From: Aquisphaera giovannonii
Lineage (GTDB): Bacteria; Planctomycetota; Planctomycetia; Isosphaerales; Isosphaeraceae
Assembly: GCF_008087625.1 (NCBI RefSeq)
Contig: NZ_CP042997.1
Span: 7,502,001-7,566,000, forward strand
DNA length: 64,000 bases
Reading direction: 5' to 3'
Below are positions 47,705 through 57,689 of this stretch, piece by piece. The position numbers and the translations under genes are program-made. Each line of letters opens with the position of its first letter. Position 1 is the stretch's first letter. A model generated the notes under the pieces. That model did no database searches, was not told the origin of the DNA, and saw only the letters and a list, made by a program, of their open reading frames with translations.

Positions 47705-48799
47705 ATGTATCAGCGATTGAAGGGGACGCTCTTGCTCGGGCTCGTCTTCGCGGCGCTCCCCGCCGGCACGGCCCGCGCCCAGTGGGGCATGCCGGGCGGG
47801 ATGATGGGCTGGGAGTGGATGGGTTTCGGGGTCGGCACGGCGCAGGGTGACATCGCCCGGGGCGAGGGCATGTTCCTGATGGGGGCCGGGATCTACAACC
47901 AGTTGACGGCCGAGGCGGAGGCGCTGAACACCGAGACCGTCATGCGCTGGAACGAGTATGTCCACGAAGCCCAGGCCAACGCCAATCGCCTGAGAGCGGA
48001 GCGCAGGGCGGGCGAGCGGGAGCGGACCAAGGCGGCGATCGACGCCAGGCTGGCCCGGCTCCGCGACAACCCGGAGCCCCGCGACATCAACCAGGGAGAC
48101 GCCCTGAACGCCTCGCTGGACATCATCAACGATCCCAGGGTCTACGTGAAGGCCCTCCAGGCGGCGAAGATGGCCGTGCCCTCGCAGGTCGTGCGCAACA
48201 TCCCCTTCCGCTACGCCGCCGCGGCGATCACGTATAGCCTGCACGACCTGGTCGGCGGCCATCTCCCCGAGGCCCTTCGTGCCCCCCAGTTCGCGGCCGA
48301 GCGAGAGGCCATCGCCGCCCTCGAGAAGACGCTCTTCGAGTCCGACGCCGACGAGGTGAAGCCGGACCCGGCCGTCCTGGACAAGCTCCTGGCGGCCATC
48401 TACTCGGCCGAGGAGAAGGTCGCCGCCGCCTACCAGCGGGGCACCCGGCCGAGATTCGACGCCGATCGGTTCCTGAAGGCCGCGCACGGGCTCGTCGTGA
48501 TGCTCAAGTCGCCCCAGTACGACGTGATCCTGGCCGGGCTGGACAAGCGCGAGAGCGTCCCCCTGGGCGAGCTGCTCAACTTCATGAAAGCGTTCAACCT
48601 CCGGTTCGGCGTGGCGAACACCGCCGGGGAGCGGACGTCGCTGAACACGCTCCATCCGATGCTCGTGACGCTCCGCGAGGAGATCCGCCCCGCCCTGGCG
48701 GCGGCCGGCCCGGCGCCGTCCACGGACCAGGCGATGGAGCGGTTCTTCTCCTCCCTCTCGTACGACGACCTCCAGAAGAAGGCGCCCAGGCCGAAATGA
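47705..48799 (+). CDS. Secreted protein of unknown function, helical
   Basis: A 364-residue exported protein. MYQRLKGTLLLGLVFAALPA and the following GTARAQ make a signal peptide. The mature N-terminus is rich in Gly, Met and Trp (WGMPGGMMGWEWMGFG). The rest is mostly helical, with a charged coiled-coil-like part (RLRAERRAGERERTKAAIDARLARL). No catalytic motif is visible. Its composition resembles other planctomycete exported hypothetical proteins. ATG 47705 has GAGG seven bases upstream. A bidirectional terminator follows. The gene is divergent from treZ. Confidence 0.7.
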   Translation: MYQRLKGTLLLGLVFAALPAGTARAQWGMPGGMMGWEWMGFGVGTAQGDIARGEGMFLMGAGIYNQLTAEAEALNTETVMRWNEYVHEAQANANRLRAERRAGERERTKAAIDARLARLRDNPEPRDINQGDALNASLDIINDPRVYVKALQAAKMAVPSQVVRNIPFRYAAAAITYSLHDLVGGHLPEALRAPQFAAEREAIAALEKTLFESDADEVKPDPAVLDKLLAAIYSAEEKVAAAYQRGTRPRFDADRFLKAAHGLVVMLKSPQYDVILAGLDKRESVPLGELLNFMKAFNLRFGVANTAGERTSLNTLHPMLVTLREEIRPALAAAGPAPSTDQAMERFFSSLSYDDLQKKAPRPK

Positions 48800-48814
48800 G
48801 CCGGGGGCGGCTCC

Positions 48815-48843
48815 TCCGCCGCGCGAATCGGACGCGCGGCGGA
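48815..48843. terminator. Bidirectional terminator between convergent genes
   Basis: TCCGCCGCGCG pairs perfectly with CGCGCGGCGGA (11 bp) around a 7-base loop, between the stops at 48799 and 48881. Confidence 0.6.
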
Positions 48844-48880
48844 CGCCCGCTACGCCGCGTTCGGGACCCGACCCGCACCT

Positions 48881-49843
48881 TCAGATCTGGTAGTTCAGCC
48901 GCTCCGCGTAGCCGTCATCGGGGCGGACGTCGCCCTCGCGGTAGCGGAGTCGGGGGTTCTCGATCGTCACGGTCGTGTGGGGTACGACGCTCCGCGTGAT
49001 CCAGGCGGAGGAGCCGATCACCGAGTGGTGGCCGATGACCGTGTCCCCGCCGAGGATGGTGGCGTTCGCATAGATGACGACGTCGTGCTCGATGGTCGGA
49101 TGCCGCTTGTTTCCCCGGACGACCTCGCCGGTGGACTCGTCTCGCGGGAAGCTGAGGGCCCCCAGGGTCACGCCCTGGTAGATCTTCACGCCGTCGCCGA
49201 TTTCCGTCGTCTCGCCGATCACCACGCCGGTCCCGTGGTCGATGAACAGCCGCTGCCCGATCCGCGCGCCGGGATGGATGTCGATCCCCGTCTTGCCGTG
49301 AGCGTATTCGGTCATCATCCGGGGGATGAGCGGAACCCCCAGCCCGTGCAGCACGTGGGCGAGGCGGTAGACCGAGATCGCCGCCAGGCCCGGATAGCAG
49401 AAGACGATCTCGTCCAGGCTCCTGGCCGCGGGGTCCCCCTCGTAGGCCGCGTGGGCGTCCTCGCTCAGGACCCGGCGCAGCTCGGGGATCGTCTCCAGGA
49501 ACCGGACCGCGATGTCCTGTGCCTTCGCCTCGAAGTCCGTCTCCAGCTCCTTGGCCCGGCAATTGTGGCGGAAGGCCCGGTCGATCTGCTGGGTCAGCCG
49601 ATCATGGAGGCTGTCGATCAGGTCCCCGACGTGATAGGCGACGTTCCCCATGTGCAGGTTCTGCCGCCGTCCGTATCCCGGATAGATGATCTCGCGAAGG
49701 TCGCCCAGGATCTCCACCACCTCGCGGTAGCTGGGAAGGGGAGAATGTCCCAGGTGGTGGATCGCGCCGCATTCCTCGTACGTCCCGACGATACGCTCGG
49801 TGATCGCCGGCAGCAGTTCCTTAAGCCTGACGTCCGTGGCCAT
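48881..49843 (-). CDS. cysE: Serine O-acetyltransferase
   Basis: Transfers acetyl from acetyl-CoA to serine, the first step of cysteine synthesis. The 320-residue protein has an N-terminal helical domain and a C-terminal left-handed beta-helix of hexapeptide repeats. [55 protein letters not shown] and [11 protein letters not shown] are the family blocks, and the catalytic His is in the DIHPGA and IDHGTG segments. ATG 49843 follows AAGGA by about ten bases. The longer frame to 50014 is not supported. No cysK is adjacent. Confidence 0.92.
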   Translation of the reverse strand: MATDVRLKELLPAITERIVGTYEECGAIHHLGHSPLPSYREVVEILGDLREIIYPGYGRRQNLHMGNVAYHVGDLIDSLHDRLTQQIDRAFRHNCRAKELETDFEAKAQDIAVRFLETIPELRRVLSEDAHAAYEGDPAARSLDEIVFCYPGLAAISVYRLAHVLHGLGVPLIPRMMTEYAHGKTGIDIHPGARIGQRLFIDHGTGVVIGETTEIGDGVKIYQGVTLGALSFPRDESTGEVVRGNKRHPTIEHDVVIYANATILGGDTVIGHHSVIGSSAWITRSVVPHTTVTIENPRLRYREGDVRPDDGYAERLNYQI

Positions 49844-50013
49844 GGGCCCAGGTCCTTTCGAATCAGCCGCCGCGCGAGGTGCAAGCATTTCGGACGCGGA
49901 AACTCCGGCCTTTTCGGGCAAGCGTCGCACGGACTTGCCCAGACTGCCAACATCGTATCCCAGGAGTCTACCCCCGCGGAATGCCATCGTGGCGCCCGGG
50001 CGGAGACCCCTCA

Positions 50014-50043
50014 TCGACCGTCGTCGCCACGCGATGCTAGAAT
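50014..50043 (+). promoter_or_regulatory. Promoter for the ABC-2 permease gene
   Basis: TCGACC (50014-50019) and TAGAAT (50038-50043) with 18-bp spacing. The leader to ATG 50101 is about 50 bases. Confidence 0.55.
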
Positions 50044-50100
50044 GTCGCCGCGCGTGGCCGGAACAGGAACCGCCGCCCGGCTTGTGGAGGCAAGGCCCCG

Positions 50101-51978
50101 ATGCTCCCCGGCCCCGTCTTCTTCCACGAGCTCCGCGCGGCCTCGCGCCGGAGGCGGACGTTCGTCATACGGACATCCATCGGGCTGCTGTTACTCTACC
50201 TTCTCATCTCCATCCTCGGCGGCGGTAGGTATGCCCGCGTCGCCTCGGATCGCGACCTCACGGCGGGCGAGCTGGCGGATCTGGGCGGCGAGCTCTTCGC
50301 CGCCGTGGCCCTCCTCGAGTTCCTGCTCATCGCGGTCCTGACGCCGGCCTACATGGCCGGCTCGATCGCCGAGGACCGCCAGCGGAAGGTCCTGCCCTAC
50401 CTGCTGGCCAGCCCCCTCGGCGGGGCCGAGATCGTCCTCGGCAAGTTCGCCGCCCGGCTCATCAACCTGGTGACCCTCCTGCTGTCATGCCTTCCGATCG
50501 TGAGCATCGCGTCGTTCCTGGGCGGCGTGGACCCGGCCATGATCTGGGCCTCCGCCGGGGCGGCCCTGGCGATGCTGGTCCTGTTCGCCTCGATCTCGGT
50601 GTGCATCTCCCTCCACTGCGAACGTCCCCGCGACGCCATCGTGGCGACGTACGCGGCCGTGTTCTTCATGCTCTGGGGGCCTGTCCTCCTGTCCGCCCTC
50701 CTCCACAGCGGGACGCAGCTATCGGCGTGGTTGCGCTCGATCGATCCGGTCCCCGACTGGTTGATCCACCTGAGCCCCATGCTCCTCTTCGAGGGCCCCG
50801 CGGGCTTGCAGCGGGACTCGTCCGGCCCCCTGTTTCGGACCATGATCGCCCAGGCCGCCCTCGCCGTGCCGGTGCTCGCGTGGGCGACGTTCCGGCTCCG
50901 GCCCAGGGAGCGAGGGTCCAGGGTCGGGCGAATGAGGCGGTTCCTCGGACTGGGGGCCCGCCGCGAGGGGCCGTTCCGCCTGCTGCCCCGCCCGCGGATG
51001 GGCGACCGCCCCATGTTCTGGAAGGAATGCACCGGCTCCTCCGCGTCGTCCAGCCGCCTCCGGCTCGGGCTCATGGTCCTGCTCCGGGTGGCGGTCGCGG
51101 CGGGGCTGGCCTATGCCCTCCTCGTCCCCGGCGTGGGGGCGCTTCGGGAGACCCTCGAGTACGGCTACGGAGGCCCCGGCCTCTCGGGTGCCCGCGAGCT
51201 CTTGAACGCCACCGTCCGCGGTGCGGTCACCGCGCTCTACTGCCTGGCGGGCCTGATCATCTCGGCTTCCGCGGCCACCGCATTCACCGGGGAGCGTGAG
51301 CGGGACACCTGGATCAGCCTGATCGCGACGCCCCTGGAGCGCAGGGAGATCGTCCTCGCCAAGATCGCAGGAGCCTTCTGGAAGAGCCGCTGGCTCCTGG
51401 CCGGGCTCCTCACCGCACTGCTGGTCGGCCTGGCCTGCGGCTCGGTCCACCCGCTCGGCTTCCTCCTGGCCGTCGGCCTGACCGCCTTCTACCTCGCCTT
51501 TCCCGCGATCCTGGGCACGTATCTCTCCCTGCGACTCAAGACCTCGGCCGGGGCGATCGCCGCCACGCTCGGGATCGTCCTGTTCCTGAACTTCGGCTAC
51601 CTCTTCTGCTGCATACCCGTCGCGCACGGCGGAAGTGAGGTGTTCCTCGCGGGCGTCACCCCCCTCTTCGTCGGCGAGGCTCCTTGCTCGTACGCGGACC
51701 TGAACTATGCCTTTCACCTCCACGGGGAGTGGGGCGTGAGGCTCCTCGGCGCACTCATCCTCAGCGTGGGATTCTATGGGGTCACCTCGGGCGTAATCTT
51801 CGTGACCTGCCTGGAGGAGTTCGATAGCCAGGTGGGCCGCCCGAGGCGTTCGTTCGTGCATCCGCTGGAGAGGCCCAACCCGGCCGGAATCCAGTTCGTG
51901 GACGAGGCGCCGGAGCCCGGCGAGGTCGTCTTCCTGCCCGAGGATCGCGAGGCGGACAGGTCTTCCCGGGACGCGTGA
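50101..51978 (+). CDS. Large ABC-2 type permease
   Basis: A 625-residue membrane protein that looks like two ABC-2 permease units in one chain. Each half has a FxxELRA or FWKE start ([21 protein letters not shown] and [10 protein letters not shown]), then an [16 protein letters not shown] or [15 protein letters not shown] cytoplasmic motif, and several membrane segments (about 12 in all). This matches the NosY/ABC-2 exporter permease pattern. No ATPase is fused or adjacent, so the partner is elsewhere. ATG 50101 has GGAGG ten bases upstream. Transport substrate unknown. Confidence 0.8.
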   Translation: MLPGPVFFHELRAASRRRRTFVIRTSIGLLLLYLLISILGGGRYARVASDRDLTAGELADLGGELFAAVALLEFLLIAVLTPAYMAGSIAEDRQRKVLPYLLASPLGGAEIVLGKFAARLINLVTLLLSCLPIVSIASFLGGVDPAMIWASAGAALAMLVLFASISVCISLHCERPRDAIVATYAAVFFMLWGPVLLSALLHSGTQLSAWLRSIDPVPDWLIHLSPMLLFEGPAGLQRDSSGPLFRTMIAQAALAVPVLAWATFRLRPRERGSRVGRMRRFLGLGARREGPFRLLPRPRMGDRPMFWKECTGSSASSSRLRLGLMVLLRVAVAAGLAYALLVPGVGALRETLEYGYGGPGLSGARELLNATVRGAVTALYCLAGLIISASAATAFTGERERDTWISLIATPLERREIVLAKIAGAFWKSRWLLAGLLTALLVGLACGSVHPLGFLLAVGLTAFYLAFPAILGTYLSLRLKTSAGAIAATLGIVLFLNFGYLFCCIPVAHGGSEVFLAGVTPLFVGEAPCSYADLNYAFHLHGEWGVRLLGALILSVGFYGVTSGVIFVTCLEEFDSQVGRPRRSFVHPLERPNPAGIQFVDEAPEPGEVVFLPEDREADRSSRDA

Positions 51979-52042
51979 GGCGACGATCCGGCGGCCCAGG
52001 GTTTCCCCTAAAGTCCGCGATCGGTGCGGCCGAGAGCCGCAA

Positions 52043-52071
52043 TTGACGCCCCCCGCGATCGTACGTATCAT
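52043..52071 (+). promoter_or_regulatory. Promoter for the Cys-rich exported protein gene
   Basis: TTGACG (52043-52048) and TATCAT (52066-52071) with 17-bp spacing. Transcription would start near 52078. Confidence 0.7.
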
Positions 52072-52145
52072 CCCCGCCCGAGCCCGGCCCTGCGGGGGCT
52101 TGCGCGAGGATTCGCAGGAAAGTCGGACGAAACGGAGGTCGTCGC

Positions 52146-53471
52146 ATGAGCACTGCCTTGGGATGGGTGGCCGTGTTGGCCGGTCTGGCCGGGGTACCCA
52201 CGGTGAAGTCGGACGGCCCCGAGGTCGCGTACCAGTTCCGGACGATTGAGGTCCGCGGCCTCCAGTGGCGCGAGGGGCTCATCCCGGGCCTCAAGGCCGT
52301 CACCAGCCAGGGCGGCGTCACGGTCTGGACGGCCCCGAAGGACTTCGCGAAACGGCTCCCGGCCGGCTCGGTGAAGGAGCAGCCGTCGGCCCCGAAGATC
52401 CTCGCCCGCCCGCAGACCCCCGCCCACGTCACCAGCCGCAGGGGCCATTCCTATGCCACGCAGGTCTCGTGGCGAGGCGGAGGCGCCGAGCCCCGCAAGA
52501 ACTCCGATACGATCCGCGAGGGCATGGCCGCGACCGTCTCGGGCCGCGTGCTCGACCAGGGCATCCTCGCCCAGCTCGTGATCGAGGATACCGAGGTCCG
52601 GGCCGTGCACACCGTGAGCTGCCCGTCGCCCGAGGCACCGAAGGCGGACAGGGACGCGAAGCTCGCCTCCTGCTGCCTCGAGGATGAGGCGCTGGATTGC
52701 TGCGCCGGCGACGGGTTCTCCGGCGGCTGCTGCGAATCCGGCGGCTCGAAGCTGGCCTGGGGAAGCTTGGATATCAAGGTGTCCCTGACCGCGAACGCGG
52801 CCGATAAGTGTCCGACGAAGGCGACGACCGCGTCACCCACCTGCGGCGAGGTCGCGAAGGCCGCGGTTGCCCGGGTCGAGATTCCCGAGGTGGGCCAGGC
52901 CCAGATCGCCGGCGAGTGGCTGATCCCGAAGGATGAGGTCCTCCTCGTCGCCTTCGGCCCACACACCGTGGCCGACAAGGACGGCAGGGCCGTGGTCCGC
53001 GAGCACATCGCGATGATCACGGCCGAGGAGGTCGCGAAGGATGAGGCGAAGGACGCCGAGCCGCTCGGCTTCCCCCCCCTGCCCTCGGCGCCTCGGGCTG
53101 CGCGTCCGGCCTCGGTCGTCGCCCCGGCCCCGGCCGTCGCGAATCCCGCCCTGCCGATGCCCGCGACGCCCAGCCGGACGCTCCCCCAGCGCGTGAACGC
53201 CGACGGCACCCCCGCCGCGCTGCCGAAGCTGCCCGAGGAGGACACGACGCCGGCCTCCGAGGGCTCGAGCGAGCCGCAGGCCAGCCCGCAGACGCGCAAG
53301 GCCCCGAAGCTCCCCCCCGTCAAGTCCACCGACGAACATGCCGCCAAGCCGATCAGTTCCATGTCCAGCAAGGAACAGTGGGCATGCGATATGCTCCTAC
53401 TCCTTGACGACCTCGATGCGTTCAGCATCGACAGAGGCATCTACGCCGGCGCGCCTCGGAGCCCCCGCTAA
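52146..53471 (+). CDS. Cys-rich protein of unknown function with Pro-rich C-terminus
   Basis: A 441-residue protein I do not recognise. The N-terminus is hydrophobic (LGWVAVLAGLAGV) and may be a short signal peptide. Residues about 20-160 are beta-rich (QFRTIEVRGLQWREGL, GGVTVWTAPKDFAKRL). A cluster of paired cysteines, CCLEDEALDCCAGDGFSGGCC, follows. A second beta domain contains VRIEIPEV-like repeats and HTVADKDGRAVV. The last 120 residues are Pro/Ala-rich and probably disordered. Cysteine clusters of this kind can bind metal or form disulfides outside the cell, but this is inference. ATG 52146 has GGAGG seven bases upstream, and a good promoter precedes it. Confidence 0.7.
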   Translation: MSTALGWVAVLAGLAGVPTVKSDGPEVAYQFRTIEVRGLQWREGLIPGLKAVTSQGGVTVWTAPKDFAKRLPAGSVKEQPSAPKILARPQTPAHVTSRRGHSYATQVSWRGGGAEPRKNSDTIREGMAATVSGRVLDQGILAQLVIEDTEVRAVHTVSCPSPEAPKADRDAKLASCCLEDEALDCCAGDGFSGGCCESGGSKLAWGSLDIKVSLTANAADKCPTKATTASPTCGEVAKAAVARVEIPEVGQAQIAGEWLIPKDEVLLVAFGPHTVADKDGRAVVREHIAMITAEEVAKDEAKDAEPLGFPPLPSAPRAARPASVVAPAPAVANPALPMPATPSRTLPQRVNADGTPAALPKLPEEDTTPASEGSSEPQASPQTRKAPKLPPVKSTDEHAAKPISSMSSKEQWACDMLLLLDDLDAFSIDRGIYAGAPRSPR

Positions 53472-53494
53472 TCTCCTTCGTCGGTCCCCTACGC

Positions 53495-54250
53495 TCAGAG
53501 CGCCGCAGAGTACCCGCCGTCCACCGGGATGGCCACGCCCGTGACGTAGTCGCTGGCGCGGCTGGCGAGCCAGACGGCCGTCCCCGCCATGTCCTCCGGC
53601 CTGGCCCATCGCCCCGCGGCGATCCGGGCCAGGACCCGCTCGTGCAGGCCCGGGACCTCGACCCGGGCCTGCTGCGTCAGCTCGGTGTCGAACCAGCCCG
53701 GCAGGATCGCGTTCACCTGGATGTTGTCCGCGGCCCACGAGAGCGCCAGGCTCTTGGTGAGCTGGACGATCCCCCCCTTGCTCGACGCATACGGCGCGGC
53801 GAAGCTCGACCCGAAGATCGACGTCATCGACCCCGTGTTCACGATCTTGCCGCCCCCGGCCGCCTTCATGGCCGGGTAGACCGCCTTCGACATCAAGAAG
53901 GCGCTCGTCAGGTTCGTCTCCAGGACGCTGGTCCACTCCTCCGCCGTGATCTCCTGCGGAGGCCGTCGGACGTTGATCCCCGCGTTGTTGAAGAGGATGT
54001 CGATCCGGCCGAAACGACCGGAGACCTCCTCCACGACGCGGTCGACCTGGTCGGGGCGGCCGACGTCGGCGGAGACCGGCAGCGCGGTCCGGCCGAGGCT
54101 CGACGCGGCCGCACGGGACTTCTCGGCATTGCGGCCGACGATCGCCACGGACGCCCCGGCCTCGGTGAGCCCCTTCGCGATCCCGAGGCCGATGCCGCCA
54201 TTGCCCCCGGTCACGATGGCCACCTTGCCGGTCAGGTCGAACGGGTTCAA
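53495..54250 (-). CDS. Short-chain dehydrogenase (gluconate 5-dehydrogenase-like)
   Basis: A 251-residue classical SDR. VAIVTGGNGGIGLGIA is the nucleotide loop, LFNNAGIN the NNAG motif, NTGSMTS carries the Ser, and YASSKGGI the Tyr-Lys pair. The C-terminus VTGVAIPVDGGYSA is typical of sugar-alcohol and gluconate dehydrogenases. The exact substrate is not fixed. The start is TTG 54250, with GAGGAGG nine bases upstream. The longer frame to 54712 overlaps a divergent gene. A promoter lies at 54310..54338. Confidence 0.85.
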   Translation of the reverse strand: MNPFDLTGKVAIVTGGNGGIGLGIAKGLTEAGASVAIVGRNAEKSRAAASSLGRTALPVSADVGRPDQVDRVVEEVSGRFGRIDILFNNAGINVRRPPQEITAEEWTSVLETNLTSAFLMSKAVYPAMKAAGGGKIVNTGSMTSIFGSSFAAPYASSKGGIVQLTKSLALSWAADNIQVNAILPGWFDTELTQQARVEVPGLHERVLARIAAGRWARPEDMAGTAVWLASRASDYVTGVAIPVDGGYSAAL

Positions 54251-54309
54251 TGCGGTCTGCCTCCTCGGTGATCGTCCCGGCGCCCTCGCGAGGGCGGGTT
54301 CCACACGGT

Positions 54310-54338
54310 AAGCTAAACGAAGGCCGTGCCCCTGGCAA
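54310..54338 (-). promoter_or_regulatory. Promoter for the SDR gene
   Basis: On the minus strand TTGCCA (54333-54338) and TAGCTT (54310-54315) with 17-bp spacing, in the 160-base divergent region shared with the aminopeptidase gene. Confidence 0.5.
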
Positions 54339-54410
54339 GGATTGCGCCTCCGTCGCCGACCCCCGGCGATCCCGTACTCCCGTCTCAGCCAGCCTCCCGA
54401 GAGCCCATCG

Positions 54411-55541
54411 ATGAATGACCCGCGCTGGGAAAAGCTCGCGTCGATCCTGGTCCAACATTCGCTGAAGCTCGGGAAGGGCGAGACCCTGTTCATCGAGTGC
54501 TTCGACCTGGACGACACCTCGTTGCCGAGGCTCCTCGTCCGGAAGGCCCTGGAAACGGGCGCATCCGCCATCGTGGACGTGCGAGACAACTGCATCGTCC
54601 GGGAGCTGATCCGCCACGGGAACGCCGAGAGCCTCCGCCGCTGGGGCGAGATCGATCGGACTCGGATGGAGCGCGTCGATGCATACCTCGGGCTCCGGGG
54701 GGCCCGGAACATCAGCGAGCTGTCCGACGTCCCGTCGGATCGGATGAGCCTCTACAATCAGGAGTACCAGAAGCCGGTCCACTTCGATTACCGGATCAAG
54801 AAGACGCGCTGGTGCGTCATGCGGCTGCCGAGCCCGAGCATGGCCCAGCAGGCGGCCATGAGCACGGAGGCCTTCGAGGACTTCTACTTCGACGCCTGCA
54901 CCCTCGACTACGCCTGGCTGTCGCGAGCCCTCCGGCCGCTGGTGGGACGCATGGACGCGGCCCGCGAGGTCCACATCCAGGGCCCGGAGACCGACCTGCG
55001 GTTCTCGATCGCCGGGATCCCGGTCATCCCCTGTGCGGGGGAGATGAACATCCCCGACGGCGAGGTCTTCACGGCCCCGGTGCGCGATTCCGTCGAGGGC
55101 CACGTCCGATTCAACGCCCCGACCATCTACCAGGGGACGGCGTTCGACGGCGTCCGCCTGGAGTTCTCCGGAGGACGGGTCGTCAGGGCGGACTGCACCG
55201 CCGGGGACGCGGAGAAGCTCCGCTCGATCCTCAACTGCGACGCGGGCGCCCCCTTCATCGGCGAGTTCTCGATCGGGTGCAACCCGAAGATCTTCCACCC
55301 GATGCGCGACATCCTCTTCGACGAGAAGATCGCCGGCAGCTTCCACTTCACCCCGGGCAACGCCTACGACGAGGCCGACAACGGCAATCGCTCCAAGATC
55401 CACTGGGACCTCGTCCAGATCCAACGCCCCGACTACGGCGGCGGGACCATCTCCTTCGACGGTCAGCCCATCCGAATCGACGGCCGGTTCGTGACCGACG
55501 ACCTGAAGGGCCTGAATGCTGAGATGCCACAAAGAGTCTGA
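54411..55541 (+). CDS. M29-type aminopeptidase
   Basis: A 376-residue metallo-aminopeptidase of family M29 (aminopeptidase T/PepS type). The N-terminal domain starts WEKLASILVQHSLKLGKGETLFIE. The two-metal site is suggested by CAGEMNIPDGEVFTAPV and DEADNGNRSKIHWD, with Glu, His and Asp ligands. LGEFSIG-like IGEFSIGCNP also matches. It cleaves N-terminal residues from peptides in the cytoplasm. ATG 54411 gives the usual N-terminus. The longer frame to 54342 is not supported. Divergent from the SDR gene. Confidence 0.85.
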   Translation: MNDPRWEKLASILVQHSLKLGKGETLFIECFDLDDTSLPRLLVRKALETGASAIVDVRDNCIVRELIRHGNAESLRRWGEIDRTRMERVDAYLGLRGARNISELSDVPSDRMSLYNQEYQKPVHFDYRIKKTRWCVMRLPSPSMAQQAAMSTEAFEDFYFDACTLDYAWLSRALRPLVGRMDAAREVHIQGPETDLRFSIAGIPVIPCAGEMNIPDGEVFTAPVRDSVEGHVRFNAPTIYQGTAFDGVRLEFSGGRVVRADCTAGDAEKLRSILNCDAGAPFIGEFSIGCNPKIFHPMRDILFDEKIAGSFHFTPGNAYDEADNGNRSKIHWDLVQIQRPDYGGGTISFDGQPIRIDGRFVTDDLKGLNAEMPQRV

Positions 55542-55882
55542 CGTGGGCCCGATGCGGGCGGGGCGAACGCCCGGGATTGCCATGGGACGGCTCTCGACGT
55601 GCGGCCTCGCCCTCAACCCACCCCCGCGTCCGCCCGCGATTGTCGGGTGCAAGGAGGGACCTCGATCGCCCCGGCCCTCCGGGCGGAATCCCGGTTCGGG
55701 GTTCATCAGGGTCGTCTCGCGTGGCTCCACTCGTCGCGCCGCCTGCTTCGAAAGTCTCGCCGCAACTCCATCCCGCGACAGGTCTTGACCTCGGTTTTCG
55801 AACGGCTTTGCCGGCATCGTCCCAAATGACCGGGGAGCCCTCACGGGGAGGTTGACGGTTGACACCGCGCCGCATGCACGGG

Positions 55883-56074
55883 TGACCACGATCGTCAGAT
55901 CGTGGTTCGGACGGGCGAAGCCTCCAGCCTCGCACTTCAGTGCGACCCGGGGCGCCGGGACATCGAGGCGAGGACGAGTCTCCTCCCGCGGGCCGAGGCC
56001 CGCCCCCCAGATCCGGCTGACGCCGGAGGCTGGAGGCTTCGCCCGTCCGAACCACCCGCTCACGCGGGTGGTCA
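55883..56074. repeat. Long inverted-repeat element (MITE or REP-like)
   Basis: A 30-bp perfect inverted repeat: 55902-55931 pairs with 56026-56055. An outer 7-bp pair (TGACCAC at 55883-55889 with GTGGTCA at 56068-56074) frames it. The 94-base centre contains GCACTTCAGTGC, a small hairpin. There is no transposase. When read as protein the arms give GWFGRAKPPAS-like or ARPNH-like strings, which I recall as common in annotated planctomycete hypothetical proteins. This suggests a dispersed repeat family. Confidence 0.7.
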
Positions 56075-56505
56075 TGTGTTCATGGATTCTCCGGCGAAGT
56101 GTCAAGTTGGCGCTCGAGCATTTGGGACGATCCCGCTTCGCCGGGGCCTCGCGGACCGGTCGTGCGGCGGCTCCCGGCGGCTCGACGGCCGGCACGCCGC
56201 TGCACGCAAGGGTCCGCTGCCCCGCATCCGGCAGGTCGGCGCCCGTCCGACCGGGCTCAACCGGACGCTCCGCAGCAGGAGGCGCCGCGACCGTGGGCCG
56301 CTCGCCGCCCACCGGCCGAGGCTCGCCCGGTTGCCGCACGGAGGCGGCTGCGATCCCCCCGGCGAGGGAGACGCTCGCGCCGACCGGGGTTGGGCCTCCC
56401 TCTCCGCGGAGTGAAGCGGGAAGGCCGGAGTCGATTTCCTCCTCACGAAGGGGGGATACAGGCGGGTTGTTCGATCGCCTCGGCCCGGGCCATGCACCCC
56501 CTCCG

Positions 56506-56526
56506 ACTCCCCCTTCGTAAGGGGGA
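56506..56526. repeat. Short perfect hairpin repeat unit
   Basis: CTCCCCCTT, loop CGT, AAGGGGGAG. A related imperfect hairpin lies near 56443-56458. Translated, the unit gives the SPPYEGGVGG string. Probably a small dispersed extragenic palindrome. Confidence 0.55.
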
Positions 56527-56681
56527 GAGCCGGATCGGCCCGCCCCGCAGCGGGGGATGAGCGGTGCCCCAGGAGGCGGGGAGCCTGACCTGCTTTCTCG
56601 CCGGGGTAATTCGAGGGCATCCACCGGTCGGAGCTCGCCCGGTTCACGACGGGAGGCGCCGGCTTCGTCGGAAGGCTCGAT

Positions 56682-57689
56682 CCCCCGCGGCGTCGCGGGC
56701 TCGCCCTCCTTCGCCTCCGGCCGGGCCTTCCGGACCCGGCGGAGGTCCTCCAGGACCTGGAAGAACTCCCGGCTCATCGCCGATGCCTCCCGCCGCAGCC
56801 GCTCCACCGCCGCGCTCGCGGCGAGGGCCTCGCGGCCGGCCCGGTCGGCGTCGGTCTCGCCCTGGAGCATCTCCAGCCGGCCGACCCGCTCGTCCGCCAG
56901 CCCCACCAGGAAGGCGCGGGCCTCCTCCGCCGACTCGAACGGCCCGGCCAGCTCGCGCCAGGCCAGCGAGGCGCGGATCATCGGGTGGCACGCCCCGGCC
57001 AGGTCCCTGGCCCGCGCGAAGAACGCCTCGCAGTCGACCCGGCCATTTTCGTCCAGGGCGTGGAGCGCCCGGAAGACCTCGTTGACCTGCGGGAAGGTGT
57101 CCACGTCGATCGGGTCGTATCCGAGCATCCTCACCAGCCGGTATCGGCCCGTCGGCTGGAACCGGCTCGTCCGCCCGACCCAGTCGCGGACCCATCGCCA
57201 GAGCCGGATCAGCCACGCCCGCCCCGCGCCCGAGCCCTCCAGCTCCCGGAGGATCGCCCCGGCCCCGCCCCCGAGGTCGTCGCCGGTGGCCTCCCCCCAC
57301 TCCAGCAGCCGCCGGACCAGCTCCTCCGCCCGCTCGCCCGCCCCCGCCTCGGCCGCCTCGTGCCGCTCCTCCGCGGCGCGGACGGCCCGCTCCAGGTAGG
57401 CGCATTCGGCCCGCTCGGCCTCGTCGATCTTCCAGGACAGCTCGCCGGCCTTCCTCAGCAGGGCCCTCTCCTCCTCGCTGTCGATCAGGACCGCCGACTC
57501 CAGGAACCCCGCCACCCGCTCCTCGAGCCCCCGCCCGTTCGCCTCGCGGACCCTCAGCCCCGCCTCCCTCCTCCGCCCCCCCGGCCCGTACCCGTTCCTC
57601 CGCGACCGGGCCTTCCCCCGCTTCGTCCTCGGGCCCGTCGAGAGCCTGGCATTCCGCCGGTTCGCCTGGATCTGGGCCTCCGTCGCCAT
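56682..57689 (-). pseudogene. 'ANRRNA-STGP' family protein with undefined 3' end
   Basis: Starting at ATG 57689, the protein opens MATEAQIQANRRNARLSTGP, the hallmark of a protein family common in planctomycetes, and continues with KARSRRNG and helical charged segments to about residue 336 (RRVRKARPEAKEGEPATPR). The conserved part ends near 56682. No stop codon occurs in this frame until 53397, inside the region of two other genes, so the natural end is missing or the tail now reads into repeat DNA. The usual KHGL segment after the N-terminal motif is also altered (GYGPGGRRREAGLR). I call it a probable decayed gene. A functional gene with a long low-complexity tail is the alternative. Function of the family is unknown. 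Confidence 0.5.

Larger units (their letters stand above)
55542..56681. other. Repeat-rich intergenic region
   Basis: About 1.1 kb without a convincing gene. It contains a long inverted-repeat element (55883..56074) and short GC-rich hairpins (for example 56506..56526). One minus-strand frame stays open through it, but the residues look like translated repeats (SPPYEGGVGGG). Confidence 0.5.
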
